DNA from: Blautia pseudococcoides
Lineage (GTDB): Bacteria; Bacillota; Clostridia; Lachnospirales; Lachnospiraceae
Reading direction: 5' to 3'
Assembly: GCF_001689125.2 (NCBI RefSeq)
Contig: NZ_CP015405.2
Coordinates: forward strand, 3,788,501-3,852,500
Length of the DNA: 64,000 nt
Part shown: one piece after another, positions 1 through 8,542 of the stretch
Layout of the letters: the number at the start of each line of letters is the position of its first letter
Numbering within the stretch: the first letter of the stretch is position 1
Translations under genes and position numbers: made by a program
The notes under the pieces: generated by a model
The model's input: the letters and a program-made list of their open reading frames with translations, nothing else
What the model was told of the DNA's origin: nothing
Databases searched by the model: none

Positions 1-1279
1 GGGCGCTGTTCTGCCGGTGCAGGGCAGGCCTCAGGCGGCCCCCGGTATGGCCGGCTGCCACAGATGTGGTCTCCTCATAGCGGACAGACTCTATAGGACT
101 GAGCCTCATCACTTTGCGGACAGCAATCCCGGCTGCCAGCAGAGTCGTCATACTCACAAACACAACGCTGACTGCCAAAAACCCGGGATAAAAACCAGTC
201 ATGCCCCTGGCACTTCCCATCCCATGCAGATATAATTCCCCAAGCGTCCCGGGAAGGACAAACTTCATTACCAGAGAGCCGGCCGCTGCCCCCATAAGGC
301 ATCCGGCTAGAATCACTTTTCCGGTCTGTCTGAATACGATCTTCCGGATCTGGCTGTTAGTGGTGCCGATGGTCTTCAGCAGTCCGTACTGCCGTATGTC
401 ATTGCCAAATGTGATGGACAGCACATTATAGATCAAAAGAAACGCACCGCCCAGGATCATGACACTGCAGAGAAACGCAACCAGATAGCTGCCCGCAAAA
501 TCCTCCACAACCGTAAAGGTCAGGGAGTTCATTCCAATGAACTGCTGGGAGACAGATTCTGTCTGCACATCCTCATAGAGCTTTTCCTCCATAAATTCTC
601 CGTCTGCAAGAATCCCGTCCTGTTCCATGAGGATATAGCTGGCAGGAAATTTGGGAATCCCCAGGCTTTCAAGGTATGCCTCGGAAAAATAGGCAATAGG
701 GGCATTCAGCAATGGGTTTACATAATCCTTATAGTAACCGGATAAGACAAAGCTGTCCTCCATGCTCTCCCTGCTGCCGTTTTGAAGAAGCTCTGCATTC
801 AAAGTCATACCTGCAGCAGGATTTTCTATTCCAAGCTGTTCAAGCCCTCTAAGCGGCAGCATTACCTCATTTTTTTCTCTGGGATAATGTCCTGTAACAT
901 CTGTATAAGCCGGCTTCTGCAGCTTTTCAAAGGCTGTGTTGTCAAGAACCGTACAGCCCATCACAGAGGCCCCCTCTTTTTGCCAGACAGCAAAATCATT
1001 TTCCACCCCTGTATTTTTCACGTAATCCAGTGTTTTTATTTTTTCATACTGTTTTTCCGAACCATTCTCCAGTGAAAGGCTGGCAACACTTCCCCCGTTT
1101 CTGGCGTATAACAGATAGTCCGCGTCCATTTTGCCCCTGGCAATACTGAATGCGCCGAATACCATGAACACAGCCAGGGCGGCAGCAAATGTCAGGATAC
1201 GGTTCCTCCCCCTGTTCTTCCTGTAATTGGCCTGCGCAAGTTCCCGGATAACCTCTCTGTTGTTGTTCCTCAGTTCCAT
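1..1279 (-). CDS. ABC transporter permease, FtsX/MacB type (partial, runs off window)
   Basis: Reading the minus strand from an ATG at 1279 gives an open frame that continues past base 1, so the C-terminus is missing. The protein starts [16 protein letters not shown], has one membrane segment at about residues 28-45, a long extracytoplasmic region, then hydrophobic segments near residues 265-285, 310-330 and 355-380 joined by an FtsX-like stretch ([20 protein letters not shown]) typical of MacB/FtsX permeases. A GGAGGACTGACC ribosome site lies inside the end of the ATPase gene, whose stop is 2 bases upstream, so the two are coupled. With the ATPase, kinase and regulator upstream it probably forms an exporter or sensor complex for envelope-active compounds. 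Substrate is inferred only. Confidence 0.88.
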   Translation of the reverse strand, partial: MELRNNNREVIRELAQANYRKNRGRNRILTFAAALAVFMVFGAFSIARGKMDADYLLYARNGGSVASLSLENGSEKQYEKIKTLDYVKNTGVENDFAVWQKEGASVMGCTVLDNTAFEKLQKPAYTDVTGHYPREKNEVMLPLRGLEQLGIENPAAGMTLNAELLQNGSRESMEDSFVLSGYYKDYVNPLLNAPIAYFSEAYLESLGIPKFPASYILMEQDGILADGEFMEEKLYEDVQTESVSQQFIGMNSLTFTVVEDFAGSYLVAFLCSVMILGGAFLLIYNVLSITFGNDIRQYGLLKTIGTTNSQIRKIVFRQTGKVILAGCLMGAAAGSLVMKFVLPGTLGELYLHGMGSARGMTGFYPGFLAVSVVFVSMTTLLAAGIAVRKVMRLSPIESVRYEETTSVAAGHTGGRLRPALHRQNSA

Positions 1280-1281
1280 GG

Positions 1282-1956
1282 TCAGTCCTCCCTCCTGCAG
1301 ATACGCCCGTCCTCAATCCGGATCATCCGGTCTGTCATCTGGGCGATCTCCTCATTGTGGGTGACAATGACTATGGTCTGGGAATACTCCTGGGCCATGG
1401 TCTTCATAAGGCCGATCACCTCTAGTCCGGTTTTGGAATCCAGGTTTCCGGTGGGTTCATCTGCCAGGATAATAGCGGGTTTTGTCACCAGCGCCCTGGC
1501 TATGGCCACACGCTGCTGCTGTCCGCCGGAAAGGGTGCCCGGCATCTGGCGGATCTTCTCATCCAGGCCCAGGGAGTGGATGATCCTGTCTACAAATTCC
1601 CGGTTGATCTTTACTCCGTCCAGTTTCAGCGGAAGGACAATATTTTCGTATACATCCAGCACGGAAACCAGATTATAATTCTGGAACACAAATCCGATAT
1701 TCCTGCGTCTGAATACGGTTAGCTCATCATGGTCCATGGCTGCCAGCTCGTAACCTCTGACGATCACACTGCCTGTTGTGGGATAATCCAGCCCGCCCAG
1801 CATGTTTAGAAGAGTTGTCTTCCCACTTCCCGATGAACCTATAATGGAAATAAATTCTCCTTCCCTGATATCCATATCCACGCCGTCCAGTGCCCGGACC
1901 ACAAACTCCCCTGTTTTGTAAATCTTTTCAAGGCCCCTTGTCCTTAAAACTTCCAT
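1282..1956 (-). CDS. ABC transporter ATP-binding protein (MacB/LolD class)
   Basis: A 224-residue cytoplasmic ATPase. Walker [10 protein letters not shown] is at residues 40-48, the Q-loop FQN near 91-93, the signature LSGGQQQR at 142-149 and Walker B ILADEP at 163-168 followed by the GNLDSK D-loop region, all intact. This set, with the insertion [16 protein letters not shown], is the usual form for the ATPase that drives FtsX-type permeases. It starts at an ATG with GGAGGAAAGT in front. It lies between the histidine kinase and the permease, all transcribed on the minus strand. Confidence 0.93.
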   Translation of the reverse strand: MEVLRTRGLEKIYKTGEFVVRALDGVDMDIREGEFISIIGSSGSGKTTLLNMLGGLDYPTTGSVIVRGYELAAMDHDELTVFRRRNIGFVFQNYNLVSVLDVYENIVLPLKLDGVKINREFVDRIIHSLGLDEKIRQMPGTLSGGQQQRVAIARALVTKPAIILADEPTGNLDSKTGLEVIGLMKTMAQEYSQTIVIVTHNEEIAQMTDRMIRIEDGRICRRED

Positions 1957-1999
1957 ACTTTCCTCCTTGCCCGCCCGCTTAGGTATGCTCCTGTGCGTT

Positions 2000-2036
2000 T
2001 TCCCCTGCTGCTTTCCCCTTCGGGCTCACAGGGGAA
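2000..2036. repeat. Hairpin between kinase and ABC ATPase genes
   Basis: TTCCCCTG and CAGGGGAA form 8-bp inverted arms 21 bases apart in the gap after the kinase stop. There is no following T-run on the minus strand, so it may only partly uncouple the transporter from the two-component genes. Confidence 0.35.
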
Positions 2037-2153
2037 GATCCGTGCATACTTCACGGCTGGCTCCTGTTTATTTGCCTGCTGCTAACTGTTTCATACACTC
2101 ACAGTTATGCCTGCTGCCATATCCTGAGGATAACAGGTAAATCTAACAATCTT

Positions 2154-3134
2154 CTAACAGGGAAGATAAATGGAAATGGAAGTTCCGTCCAGCTCCTTTT
2201 TCACCTTTAAAAAACCTTCATGCCTCTTCACAATTTCTCTTGTAATATACAGGCCGATACCAAATCCCTCCTGGTTTTTCACATTACTTCCCCTGTAAAA
2301 GCGGCGGAAGATCCGGTTCTCATCATCGGGGATGCCCATACCGAAGTCGCGGACCTCAATCTGGGTGAACATCTCATTTTTTACTGCCCGGACAATGATT
2401 TCGGAAGACGCAGGGGAATATTTTATGCTGTTGTCCAGCAGGTTTGCCACTGCCTCGGAGATCCAGTTTCTGTCATGAGAAAGGGACAGGGCTGCCGGGC
2501 AGTCCAGGGTTATTTCCATGTGTTTTACCTGGGCTTTTTTCCTTACCTGGAAAATAGCCTTTGCTATGGTCTCCCTGAGATCCTGCTTCTCTTTTCTGAT
2601 CTGGATAATGCGGTGTTCCATACGGGACGCGGAAATGAAGCTCTCTGTCAGAAATTTTATTTTCCGTTCTGACTGCTCCACCGCACAAATGCAGATGTTC
2701 TGCTCCTCTTTTGTCAAGTCCTGCTCCCGCAGAAGATCAAGATAAGTCTCCATATTTGTAAGCGGCGTTCTGATCTGATGGGCGATTTCGGAGAGAAATC
2801 GGCGGACCTCCTCCTGCTCTTCCAAAAGTTTTTCATTGTACTTTGTCACCATGGCATGGATCCTGACAGTCTGCGCCTGAAGCTTTGATGCCAGGCTGTC
2901 AGCGTTTTCCGTTATGACCGGACTGCCCTTTCCCTGGATCAGCTGCTCCAGAATATCAGAGATCTGTATCAGGTCATTCTCATATTTCTTCCTTATCCCT
3001 GAAAATACCGGTATAGAGCAGCAGAGAAAAAGAACTGTCAGAAACAAATATCCTGCGTCGGCGGTTATGATGGAGGCCAGGACCCCCGCAGCGGCGGAGA
3101 GGATTCCTGCTGTGTAATATAAATACTTTTTCAT
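2154..3134 (-). CDS. Sensor histidine kinase, short intramembrane-sensing type
   Basis: A 326-residue membrane kinase. Two adjacent membrane segments at about residues 5-23 and 29-46 are separated by only a few residues, so there is almost no external sensor loop; this is the architecture of kinases that sense through a partner ABC transporter. The HisKA motif IAHQIRTPLTN places the phosphorylated His at about 119, and the ATPase domain shows NLLDNSIKYS, DFGMGIP and GFGIGLYI. Start ATG is 3 bases after the regulator stop; its ribosome site GGAG overlaps that stop. Together with the downstream ABC genes it likely responds to a cell-wall-active compound (inference). Confidence 0.92.
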   Translation of the reverse strand: MKKYLYYTAGILSAAAGVLASIITADAGYLFLTVLFLCCSIPVFSGIRKKYENDLIQISDILEQLIQGKGSPVITENADSLASKLQAQTVRIHAMVTKYNEKLLEEQEEVRRFLSEIAHQIRTPLTNMETYLDLLREQDLTKEEQNICICAVEQSERKIKFLTESFISASRMEHRIIQIRKEKQDLRETIAKAIFQVRKKAQVKHMEITLDCPAALSLSHDRNWISEAVANLLDNSIKYSPASSEIIVRAVKNEMFTQIEVRDFGMGIPDDENRIFRRFYRGSNVKNQEGFGIGLYITREIVKRHEGFLKVKKELDGTSISIYLPC

Positions 3135-3137
3135 AGG

Positions 3138-3806
3138 CTAATCTCCAAAGGTGTACCCAAGGCCAAATACATTTTTAATATATATGGGGCTGGACTTGTC
3201 CGGTTCAATTTTCTTTCTCAGACGGTTTACTGTGACGCTTACCGTATTCTCCACCACAAACTGCCCGTCAATGTCCCATATTCTTTCCAGTATAGTTTCT
3301 TTTGTCAGAACCTGCCCCCTGTTTCTGACCAAAAGTTCCAGAAGGCTGTATTCCTTTGCGGTCAGACTCACCTGCTGCTCCTGGCAGAATACCTGTTTCT
3401 TCTTCCAGTCAACCCTAAGTCCCCGGAAAAGAAAAAGATCCTCCTCCCCGCCGCTCCTGCGCAAAATGGCTTCAATCCGTTTTTTCAGAACAGGCATCTG
3501 AAACGGCTTGACCACATAATCGTCACACCCGGCATCAAAAGCCTCCAGCATATCCCGCTCCTCGTCTCTGGCAGTCAGAAAAAGTACCGGAGTTTTCCCG
3601 AAATGTTCTGCCTCCCGGCAGATGGAGATACCATTTCCATCCGGAAGATTTATGTCAACCAGCATCAGGTCAGGATTATCCTGAAGCAGGGCAATGCCAT
3701 CCCTGCAGGATTTCCCGGTTGTTACCTGATAGCCTTCTTTCTTCAGAGTGATGACAAGGGCCTGGTTTAAGAGTTCGTCATCTTCGATCACTGCTATTTT
3801 TTTCAT
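3138..3806 (-). CDS. Response regulator, OmpR/PhoB family
   Basis: A 222-residue regulator. The receiver domain has acidic residues E8-D9-D10, phosphoacceptor D51 (LMLVDINLP), T78 and K100 (VVKPFQ); the C-terminal winged helix contains LTAKEYSLLELL and VTVNRLRKKIE. The reading frame is open 49 codons further upstream, but the start at 3806 is chosen because AGGTGG lies 6 bases before MKKIAVIEDD and the upstream residues do not belong to the family. First gene of the regulator-kinase-ATPase-permease order. It probably controls the ABC genes that follow. Confidence 0.93.
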   Translation of the reverse strand: MKKIAVIEDDELLNQALVITLKKEGYQVTTGKSCRDGIALLQDNPDLMLVDINLPDGNGISICREAEHFGKTPVLFLTARDEERDMLEAFDAGCDDYVVKPFQMPVLKKRIEAILRRSGGEEDLFLFRGLRVDWKKKQVFCQEQQVSLTAKEYSLLELLVRNRGQVLTKETILERIWDIDGQFVVENTVSVTVNRLRKKIEPDKSSPIYIKNVFGLGYTFGD

Positions 3807-3882
3807 CTTTGTCCACCTGTTTTTCTGTGTTTTGTTATCCATTCTGTGATTATAACAAATGGCGGCAGTTCTGGATAGCACT

Positions 3883-5274
3883 CTACTCCCATAATTGTTC
3901 GGGGAAATACCTCTGATCATAAGAATCCACCATACGTTCAACCGGAAGCACACAAAGGGAACAGTATAAAACAGCTCCCGCTATGACGCAGATCCGTACC
4001 ATAGGAAACTCCCTCCACTGGCGAAGGATGACCAGGGTAAACACAAGTACCATCCAAATCATAAATACCATGGTCAGTACCCTTTTTATGGTAAATCCAA
4101 AAGCAGTGATATAAAGAACCATTTTACTCATAGCTGTCAAAATAAGCAGCAGAGTCAGAACAGAGAGCAGGACATTCAGCCACCGCAGTACGGCGCTGTT
4201 CGTATTTTTCTTTCCGGCAAACAGGTTTGCGCCCAGGAGAAGGACCAGATTCAGCGCGGCGGTCTGGCACAGTTCAAAAAATCCTCTTCTGGCATATTCC
4301 GCGTAGGTGAAATTTTCAGGACGGATACCTGCAAAGGCGGAAAACAGATACTTTCCCTGCAGCCCTATGAACAGCAGGTAAATGGCACATACGATCAGCA
4401 TAGCCGTGGTAATGGCTGTCGTGGGTACTATTTGGATGGAACGCCAGGTCTCTCTGAGTGATTCTTTATCCATCCTGTCTGTGTTCCGCTTATGAATACC
4501 CCCGTAAATCAGGCCGAACAAATATGCCGCAACAGGCAGGGACAGTATCATTCTGGCAATAGTATACAGGAGATGATCCTGTATATACAGTCCGCTGTTC
4601 TGCATCATTTTCTGAAACCCTTCATCCGCACTGGACAGCAGAGGAAGCACAATAAACAGAACCGGAACAGCAATGACCACACCCAGCAGGACATATCTAA
4701 TATCCTTTCCTCTGCCCCTTTTCTCCAGCTCATCCCCACTTTCCTCATGGTCTGCATGAAGCCCTGTTACAATCCTAAAACCACAGTCAAAATTTCCAAA
4801 GGGCACCCACAAAAGTGCATTCCATCCATCGAACACCACCCACTGGGATGTCTTATCCTTTTCCAGAAGGCTGCCGGATATGATCAGCGTCCAGTATGCC
4901 GCACATACGATCAGCATGGGTATCTGCAGAAAGGGCATGGCACTCCAGAACGCGTAGGGCACCCCAATGCCTAGCATTATGACCAGCCAGAACCAGCTCT
5001 CCTTTCCCGGCCGCCCGCCTTTCAGAAATACATAGGCAAGCACAACAGCCGCATATGCTATTGTAAAGAAAACCAGGTGTCTTCCAAAATTCATACTGGT
5101 AAATGTGTATACAAAACCATATCCAACAAGCAGATACAGCCAGGCAAAGCACTTGTCTTTTCTGTCCGCATCTACCGGTTCTGCCTTTCTCCATTTATCC
5201 TCCTCAAAAATGGGCGCACTTTCACAGGGCAGACCGCTCTTGCTGTCTGCCGGCATTTTATCATCCCTATTCAT
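3883..5274 (-). CDS. DUF4173 (DUF4153-like) multi-pass membrane protein
   Basis: A 463-residue integral membrane protein with about ten to twelve hydrophobic segments after an acidic 40-residue cytoplasmic N-terminus. The segment PENFTYAEYARRGFFELC at about residues 316-333 is the conserved core recognised in DUF4173 proteins. The function of the family is not established. Start ATG has AAAGGAGCAG upstream. It follows the DUF2975 and XRE genes and precedes the two-component genes; the three upstream genes and this one appear to share the promoter at 6119-6147. Confidence 0.8.
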   Translation of the reverse strand: MNRDDKMPADSKSGLPCESAPIFEEDKWRKAEPVDADRKDKCFAWLYLLVGYGFVYTFTSMNFGRHLVFFTIAYAAVVLAYVFLKGGRPGKESWFWLVIMLGIGVPYAFWSAMPFLQIPMLIVCAAYWTLIISGSLLEKDKTSQWVVFDGWNALLWVPFGNFDCGFRIVTGLHADHEESGDELEKRGRGKDIRYVLLGVVIAVPVLFIVLPLLSSADEGFQKMMQNSGLYIQDHLLYTIARMILSLPVAAYLFGLIYGGIHKRNTDRMDKESLRETWRSIQIVPTTAITTAMLIVCAIYLLFIGLQGKYLFSAFAGIRPENFTYAEYARRGFFELCQTAALNLVLLLGANLFAGKKNTNSAVLRWLNVLLSVLTLLLILTAMSKMVLYITAFGFTIKRVLTMVFMIWMVLVFTLVILRQWREFPMVRICVIAGAVLYCSLCVLPVERMVDSYDQRYFPEQLWE

Positions 5275-5355
5275 ACTTTACTGCTCCTTTCTCAAACCTA
5301 AATAGTTTTCCTGCATCTTCGTACGGACTGCCCCTCATCCCGTTACAGCGTTGTG

Positions 5356-5571
5356 TTAGTCTGCCTTATCCTCCACATACTCCAGGATATCCCCGGGCTG
5401 GCAATCCAGAGCTTTGCATATACTGTTTAGTGTACTGATCTTAATGGCCTTGGCTTTCCCGTTTTTTAATACGGAGATATTAGCCATTGTGATCCCCACA
5501 CGCTCAGACAGTTCCGTGACGCTCATTTTCCGCTTAGCAAGCATAACATCTATATTAATGATAATCGCCAT
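5356..5571 (-). CDS. Small XRE-family helix-turn-helix regulator
   Basis: A 71-residue DNA-binding protein made up of a single Cro/C1-type helix-turn-helix: MSVTELSERVGITMANIS is the recognition region and CKALDCQPGDILEY the typical C-terminal end of the fold. No other domain is present. GGAGG lies 8 bases before the ATG and the DUF2975 stop is 12 bases upstream. Pairs of a DUF2975 membrane protein and this kind of short XRE regulator are common in Firmicutes; the membrane partner may control the regulator (family knowledge, not shown here). Confidence 0.9.
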   Translation of the reverse strand: MAIIINIDVMLAKRKMSVTELSERVGITMANISVLKNGKAKAIKISTLNSICKALDCQPGDILEYVEDKAD

Positions 5572-5583
5572 TTTCTGTCCCTC

Positions 5584-6066
5584 CTATATGGTCAAATCCC
5601 GGTCTTCCTGCATTTGGCTCGCATTATAGACCAAATGAGACAGGGCAGCGCACAGGACGGTAAGTGTAATACAAATAAACAAGATCAAAACAATGCCGAA
5701 TAAATATCCGATTCCAAAGGAGTACCACCCCAGTATACAGAATACTGCCAGAAAAAAAGCATACAGCACACTATCAGCAAGGGTATAATGGCTCATCTGC
5801 TTCAGCGCCTCTGCATTTTCCCTGCAAAAAGACCTGTTCTCCCCGATTCTGCTGCAGACACCCCAGAATTTGACCAGGCAAAACAGACAAGGCACTGCGG
5901 TTATCCAGATAAAGATACAAGTGCCCCAGTATACGGCATTTCCCGCCTGCCCTGCCAGCATTTGTTTCAATACGGAAGGCAGAAACCATACTACCAGAAC
6001 CAAAAATAGAATCCCTGTTCCTGCTGTTATTATTTTTAAATACTTTGACATCTCTGTTTGCTTCAT
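5584..6066 (-). CDS. DUF2975 membrane protein
   Basis: A 160-residue membrane protein with four hydrophobic segments (about residues 14-34, 50-72, 95-118 and 121-147), the DUF2975 layout. The frame stays open upstream to 6147, but the start at 6066 is preferred: AGGAGG sits 6 bases before it, and the longer form would start inside the promoter. First gene of the 6066-to-1 transcription unit. It is usually found beside a small XRE regulator, as here. Confidence 0.82.
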   Translation of the reverse strand: MKQTEMSKYLKIITAGTGILFLVLVVWFLPSVLKQMLAGQAGNAVYWGTCIFIWITAVPCLFCLVKFWGVCSRIGENRSFCRENAEALKQMSHYTLADSVLYAFFLAVFCILGWYSFGIGYLFGIVLILFICITLTVLCAALSHLVYNASQMQEDRDLTI

Positions 6067-6118
6067 GTTTGCTCCTCCTGCGGTTTCAAAATAATCCACT
6101 ACCATTCTTCCTGGATTT

Positions 6119-6147
6119 ATTATATTGCCACAGGAAGGAAATGTCAA
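6119..6147 (-). promoter_or_regulatory. Consensus sigma-A promoter for the DUF2975 operon
   Basis: On the minus strand TTGACA, a 17-base spacer and TATAAT match the full vegetative consensus. Transcription should start near 6112, about 45 bases before the DUF2975 start. Confidence 0.85.
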
Positions 6148-6251
6148 TATATTTTTATTGTTTTACGATAAATTATATCTGTATTATATTAAATATAGAG
6201 TGCTGTCAAAATACCTCCGCTGCGGTACCTGGCATATCTGGATCTCCTCTT

Positions 6252-6411
6252 CTACAATTCCCGGTAATATGGGCATATATCCTCATAGTGACCGTCTTTT
6301 CCTGACTACAGCATTGAACTGCAGAATCCTGAATCCGCAGCTGCGCCCCTGTACCAGGCTGTCCTTTACCAGCAGTTCCCCTATATGTTTTCCTCTGGCT
6401 GAAGATTTGAC
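6252..6411 (-). pseudogene. Relic of a GNAT N-acetyltransferase
   Basis: No intact gene lies between 6148 and 6556, but the minus strand keeps two pieces of a GNAT protein in different frames. Codons from about 6411 to 6300 read SSARGKHIGELLVKDSL then a GFRILQFNAVV stretch, the acetyl-CoA-binding motif A and following strand; bases 6290-6252 read HYEDICPYYREL and a stop, the usual C-terminus of this family. The segment that normally lies between them is missing, and the frame changes, which indicates an internal deletion. The N-terminal half is not recognisable. Confidence 0.6.
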
Positions 6412-6524
6412 TGGGGATAGGCCACTCTCCCGCAAACAAAATGGTACATATTTTATAACCGTGAATCATCACACAGAATCGTTACATATTCTTTCATTAC
6501 AACTCTTTTCTTCTTTTTATTTTA

Positions 6525-6533
6525 TGGTAAAAT
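6525..6533 (+). promoter_or_regulatory. Possible extended -10 promoter for the coiled-coil gene
   Basis: TGGTAAAAT resembles an extended -10 element 23 bases before the ATG at 6557. No convincing -35 is visible. Confidence 0.4.
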
Positions 6534-6556
6534 AGTAATAAAAAAGGGGGGATTTT

Positions 6557-7480
6557 ATGGGCAAAACATTGCTCAATATCTTTTTAGTGCTGATCTGCCT
6601 CGGGGTGCTTCTATCGCTGCTGCCCTACGCATGGATTTTGTTTATTCCGGCTATTTTCCTATACCGGAGAAAATTCAGGGAGGAGCCGCTCAGAAAGAAA
6701 AAGTATACAGCTGCTCTGGGGACGTTATCTCTGTTGTCCCTGTGCGCATTCGGTTACGCGCAGGCATCACCCCCTGATGTTGAGAAGATTTCTATATCTC
6801 CCACGTCCAACTATGAGATGGATGTGAACTCAGAATATCCCATCAACATCCAGATCCAGCCGGAGGACGCCCGTCCGAAAAAACTCGAACTGGTGACAGA
6901 TAACGGACTTCTGACACTGGATTATTCCCAGGGAGAGTCATCCTGTCTGCTTAAAAGCTCAGGGAAAACAGGGGAAACCAACGTCTGCCTAAAAACTCCG
7001 GACGGCAAAAACAGCAATGCCATACACATCTCCGTAACGGATAAAAAAGCCGAGGCGGAAGCCAAGAAAAAAGCGGAAGAAGAGGCAAAGAAAAAAGCGG
7101 AGAAGGAGGCAAAACAAAAGGCAGAAGCGGAGGCAAAACAAAAAGCGGAGGAGGAGGCAAGACTTCAGGCCGAGGAGGAAGCACGGCTCCAGGCAGAAGC
7201 CCAGGCCAAACAGCAGGCCGAGGAGGAGGCACGGCTCCAGGCAGAAGCCCAGGCCAAACAGCAGGCCGAGGAGGAAGCAAGGCTTCAGGCTGAGGCTGCT
7301 GCCGCTCAGGAGGCAGAGGCCGCCGCAGCCCAGCCTGTAGAACAGATGGTATGGCTTTCTGCTACCGGTGAGAAATACCACCGCATACCTAACTGCGGCA
7401 ACATGAATCCCGACAAAGCCCGCCAGATTCCCCTCTCACAGGCAGAGGGAAGTTACGAGGCATGTAAAAACTGCTGGTAG
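6557..7480 (+). CDS. Membrane-anchored coiled-coil protein with C-terminal cysteine motif
   Basis: A 307-residue protein of unknown function. Two hydrophobic segments (about residues 5-35 and 50-70) anchor it; residues 75-165 form a probable beta-rich extracytoplasmic domain; residues about 167-262 are almost pure Ala/Glu/Lys/Gln repeat of the AEEEARLQ type and should form a long charged coiled coil or stalk. The end (about 264-307) reads VWLSATGEKYHRIPNCGNM and finishes ACKNCW, a motif seen at the end of several Firmicute surface and nuclease-like proteins, perhaps metal-binding. GGGGGG precedes the ATG. It is convergent with the CarD-like gene. Confidence 0.8.
   Translation: MGKTLLNIFLVLICLGVLLSLLPYAWILFIPAIFLYRRKFREEPLRKKKYTAALGTLSLLSLCAFGYAQASPPDVEKISISPTSNYEMDVNSEYPINIQIQPEDARPKKLELVTDNGLLTLDYSQGESSCLLKSSGKTGETNVCLKTPDGKNSNAIHISVTDKKAEAEAKKKAEEEAKKKAEKEAKQKAEAEAKQKAEEEARLQAEEEARLQAEAQAKQQAEEEARLQAEAQAKQQAEEEARLQAEAAAAQEAEAAAAQPVEQMVWLSATGEKYHRIPNCGNMNPDKARQIPLSQAEGSYEACKNCW
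7182..7277 (+). repeat. 48-bp tandem duplication in the coiled-coil coding region
   Basis: Two adjacent 48-base units (7182-7229 and 7230-7277) differ at one base and keep the frame. They encode two copies of a 16-residue block, so the length of the coiled coil could change by slippage or recombination. Confidence 0.9.
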
Positions 7481-7515
7481 ATCTAAGCTGCACTGTCCGG
7501 CATTCTGGCTATGGC

Positions 7516-7556
7516 AAAAAAATCCCTGGGGTGCATAAGCATCACAGGGATTTTAC
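7516..7556. terminator. Bidirectional terminator between convergent genes
   Basis: AAAATCCCTG and CAGGGATTTT are perfect 10-base arms around a 16-base loop, with A-rich and T-rich flanks. It serves the coiled-coil gene (plus) and the CarD-like gene (minus). Confidence 0.85.
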
Positions 7557-7572
7557 TATAAAATTTATTCTG

Positions 7573-8058
7573 TCATAGATTTTGTCTGTCCTTTATAAAG
7601 CCATCCACTTTATCTTGGGAAATACCAAGAGCATATGCGAATTCACTGTAAAGTGCCCGCTCTGCTATCTGACGGTATTTTTTATCCATACTGGTAATTG
7701 TACCTCTTTTTGTTGTTCTCTGATGTAACGTTTTCAGAATTTTTACCCATGCTTCACATTCGCAGCTTGAAATGCAGGTCTTATATTCCCGTTCCCGCAT
7801 CCGCTCATTCGTAACCCAGAGAATATCAATGTCATCCATCTCGTCAATCAACATCAGCGCCTCTTCTCTTGTCACAGGTCTCCTGATATTGTGGTCACCT
7901 TCCACAGGGATGTATGCTTTTTCCTTTTCATCATCCACAGACTGCATGGTATAGTATAATTTCTTCCTGTCAGCACATGAAAAATCCAATGTACCCACTT
8001 TTTGAACCTCATACAATCCCCTGCATTTAAAAACTACAATATCGCCTTCCTGTATCAT
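7573..8058 (-). CDS. CarD-like / TRCF-RID transcriptional regulator
   Basis: A 161-residue cytoplasmic protein. The N-terminal 60 residues (MIQEGDIVVF, YEVQKVGTLDF, KLYYTM, AYIPVE) match the RNA-polymerase-interacting domain shared by CarD and Mfd; the C-terminal half is helical, with the CEAWVKILKTLHQRTTKRG segment. The frame is open to 8124, but AAGGAG lies 8 bases before the ATG at 8058, which also starts the domain exactly. Such proteins bind the RNA polymerase beta subunit and adjust promoter opening; the targets here are unknown. Confidence 0.85.
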   Translation of the reverse strand: MIQEGDIVVFKCRGLYEVQKVGTLDFSCADRKKLYYTMQSVDDEKEKAYIPVEGDHNIRRPVTREEALMLIDEMDDIDILWVTNERMREREYKTCISSCECEAWVKILKTLHQRTTKRGTITSMDKKYRQIAERALYSEFAYALGISQDKVDGFIKDRQNL

Positions 8059-8080
8059 ACGGCACGCTCCTTCCAAAACC

Positions 8081-8107
8081 AAAAAGCCCCGGCTCACCGA
8101 AAAGGGC
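8081..8107 (-). terminator. Possible leader attenuator before the CarD-like gene
   Basis: On the minus strand GCCC-TTTT-CGG-TGAG-CCG-GGGC folds into a short stem with a bulge and is followed by TTTTTGG, between the promoter and the ribosome site. It may attenuate transcription. Confidence 0.35.
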
Positions 8108-8143
8108 AAGACAAGGCTTATCACTGCGACTTCCTACTGTCTT

Positions 8144-8172
8144 AGTATAACACCTTTCAGAAATTATTGTAA
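8144..8172 (-). promoter_or_regulatory. Promoter of the CarD-like gene
   Basis: TTACAA, a 17-base spacer and TATACT on the minus strand; transcription should start about 80 bases before the gene. Confidence 0.65.
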
Positions 8173-8241
8173 GTACTATTTTAATGTATGGACAATTTTC
8201 AGCAATTCTCCCAATAGAAAGGCAGTTTTAGCTTGTACAAA

Positions 8242-8418
8242 TCACACATATTCCCCCCGATACAGCGTTGTGAGTATTTCCACACAGCGTTCCGGCCCCA
8301 GTTCCCCGCTGTCCAAGCCGGAAATAAACGTTTATCTCAACTGAAAAATGGCTGCATCACAGGGCGGGATGACCTCCTTGTGACCATAAAGCACTTGCTT
8401 GATCCCTGCGCATGGTAC
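8242..8418 (-). pseudogene. Unidentified coding relic
   Basis: The gap 8173-8542 has no intact gene. One minus-strand frame reads as protein-like text (KQVLYGHKEVIPPCDAAIF, then an in-frame stop, then SGLDSGELGPERCVEILT ending GEYV). The interrupted frame and protein-like composition suggest a decayed gene tail. The family was not recognised. Confidence 0.3.
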
Positions 8419-8542
8419 GCACGATCCACCCGCACACCCACAAAGTCCTCAAATAAGGTCAGGATACCGTTGCCCATCGAAACATATAGAGTTGCTCCAT
8501 CATTTCTATACTCTTCACTCTCCGGCTGATAAAGACAGGGTT

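Noticed and set aside
5356..6066. DUF2975/XRE pair as a toxin-antitoxin system
   Set aside because: The pair is small and adjacent, but the membrane protein has four spans and no toxin motif, and the pair is usually regulatory.
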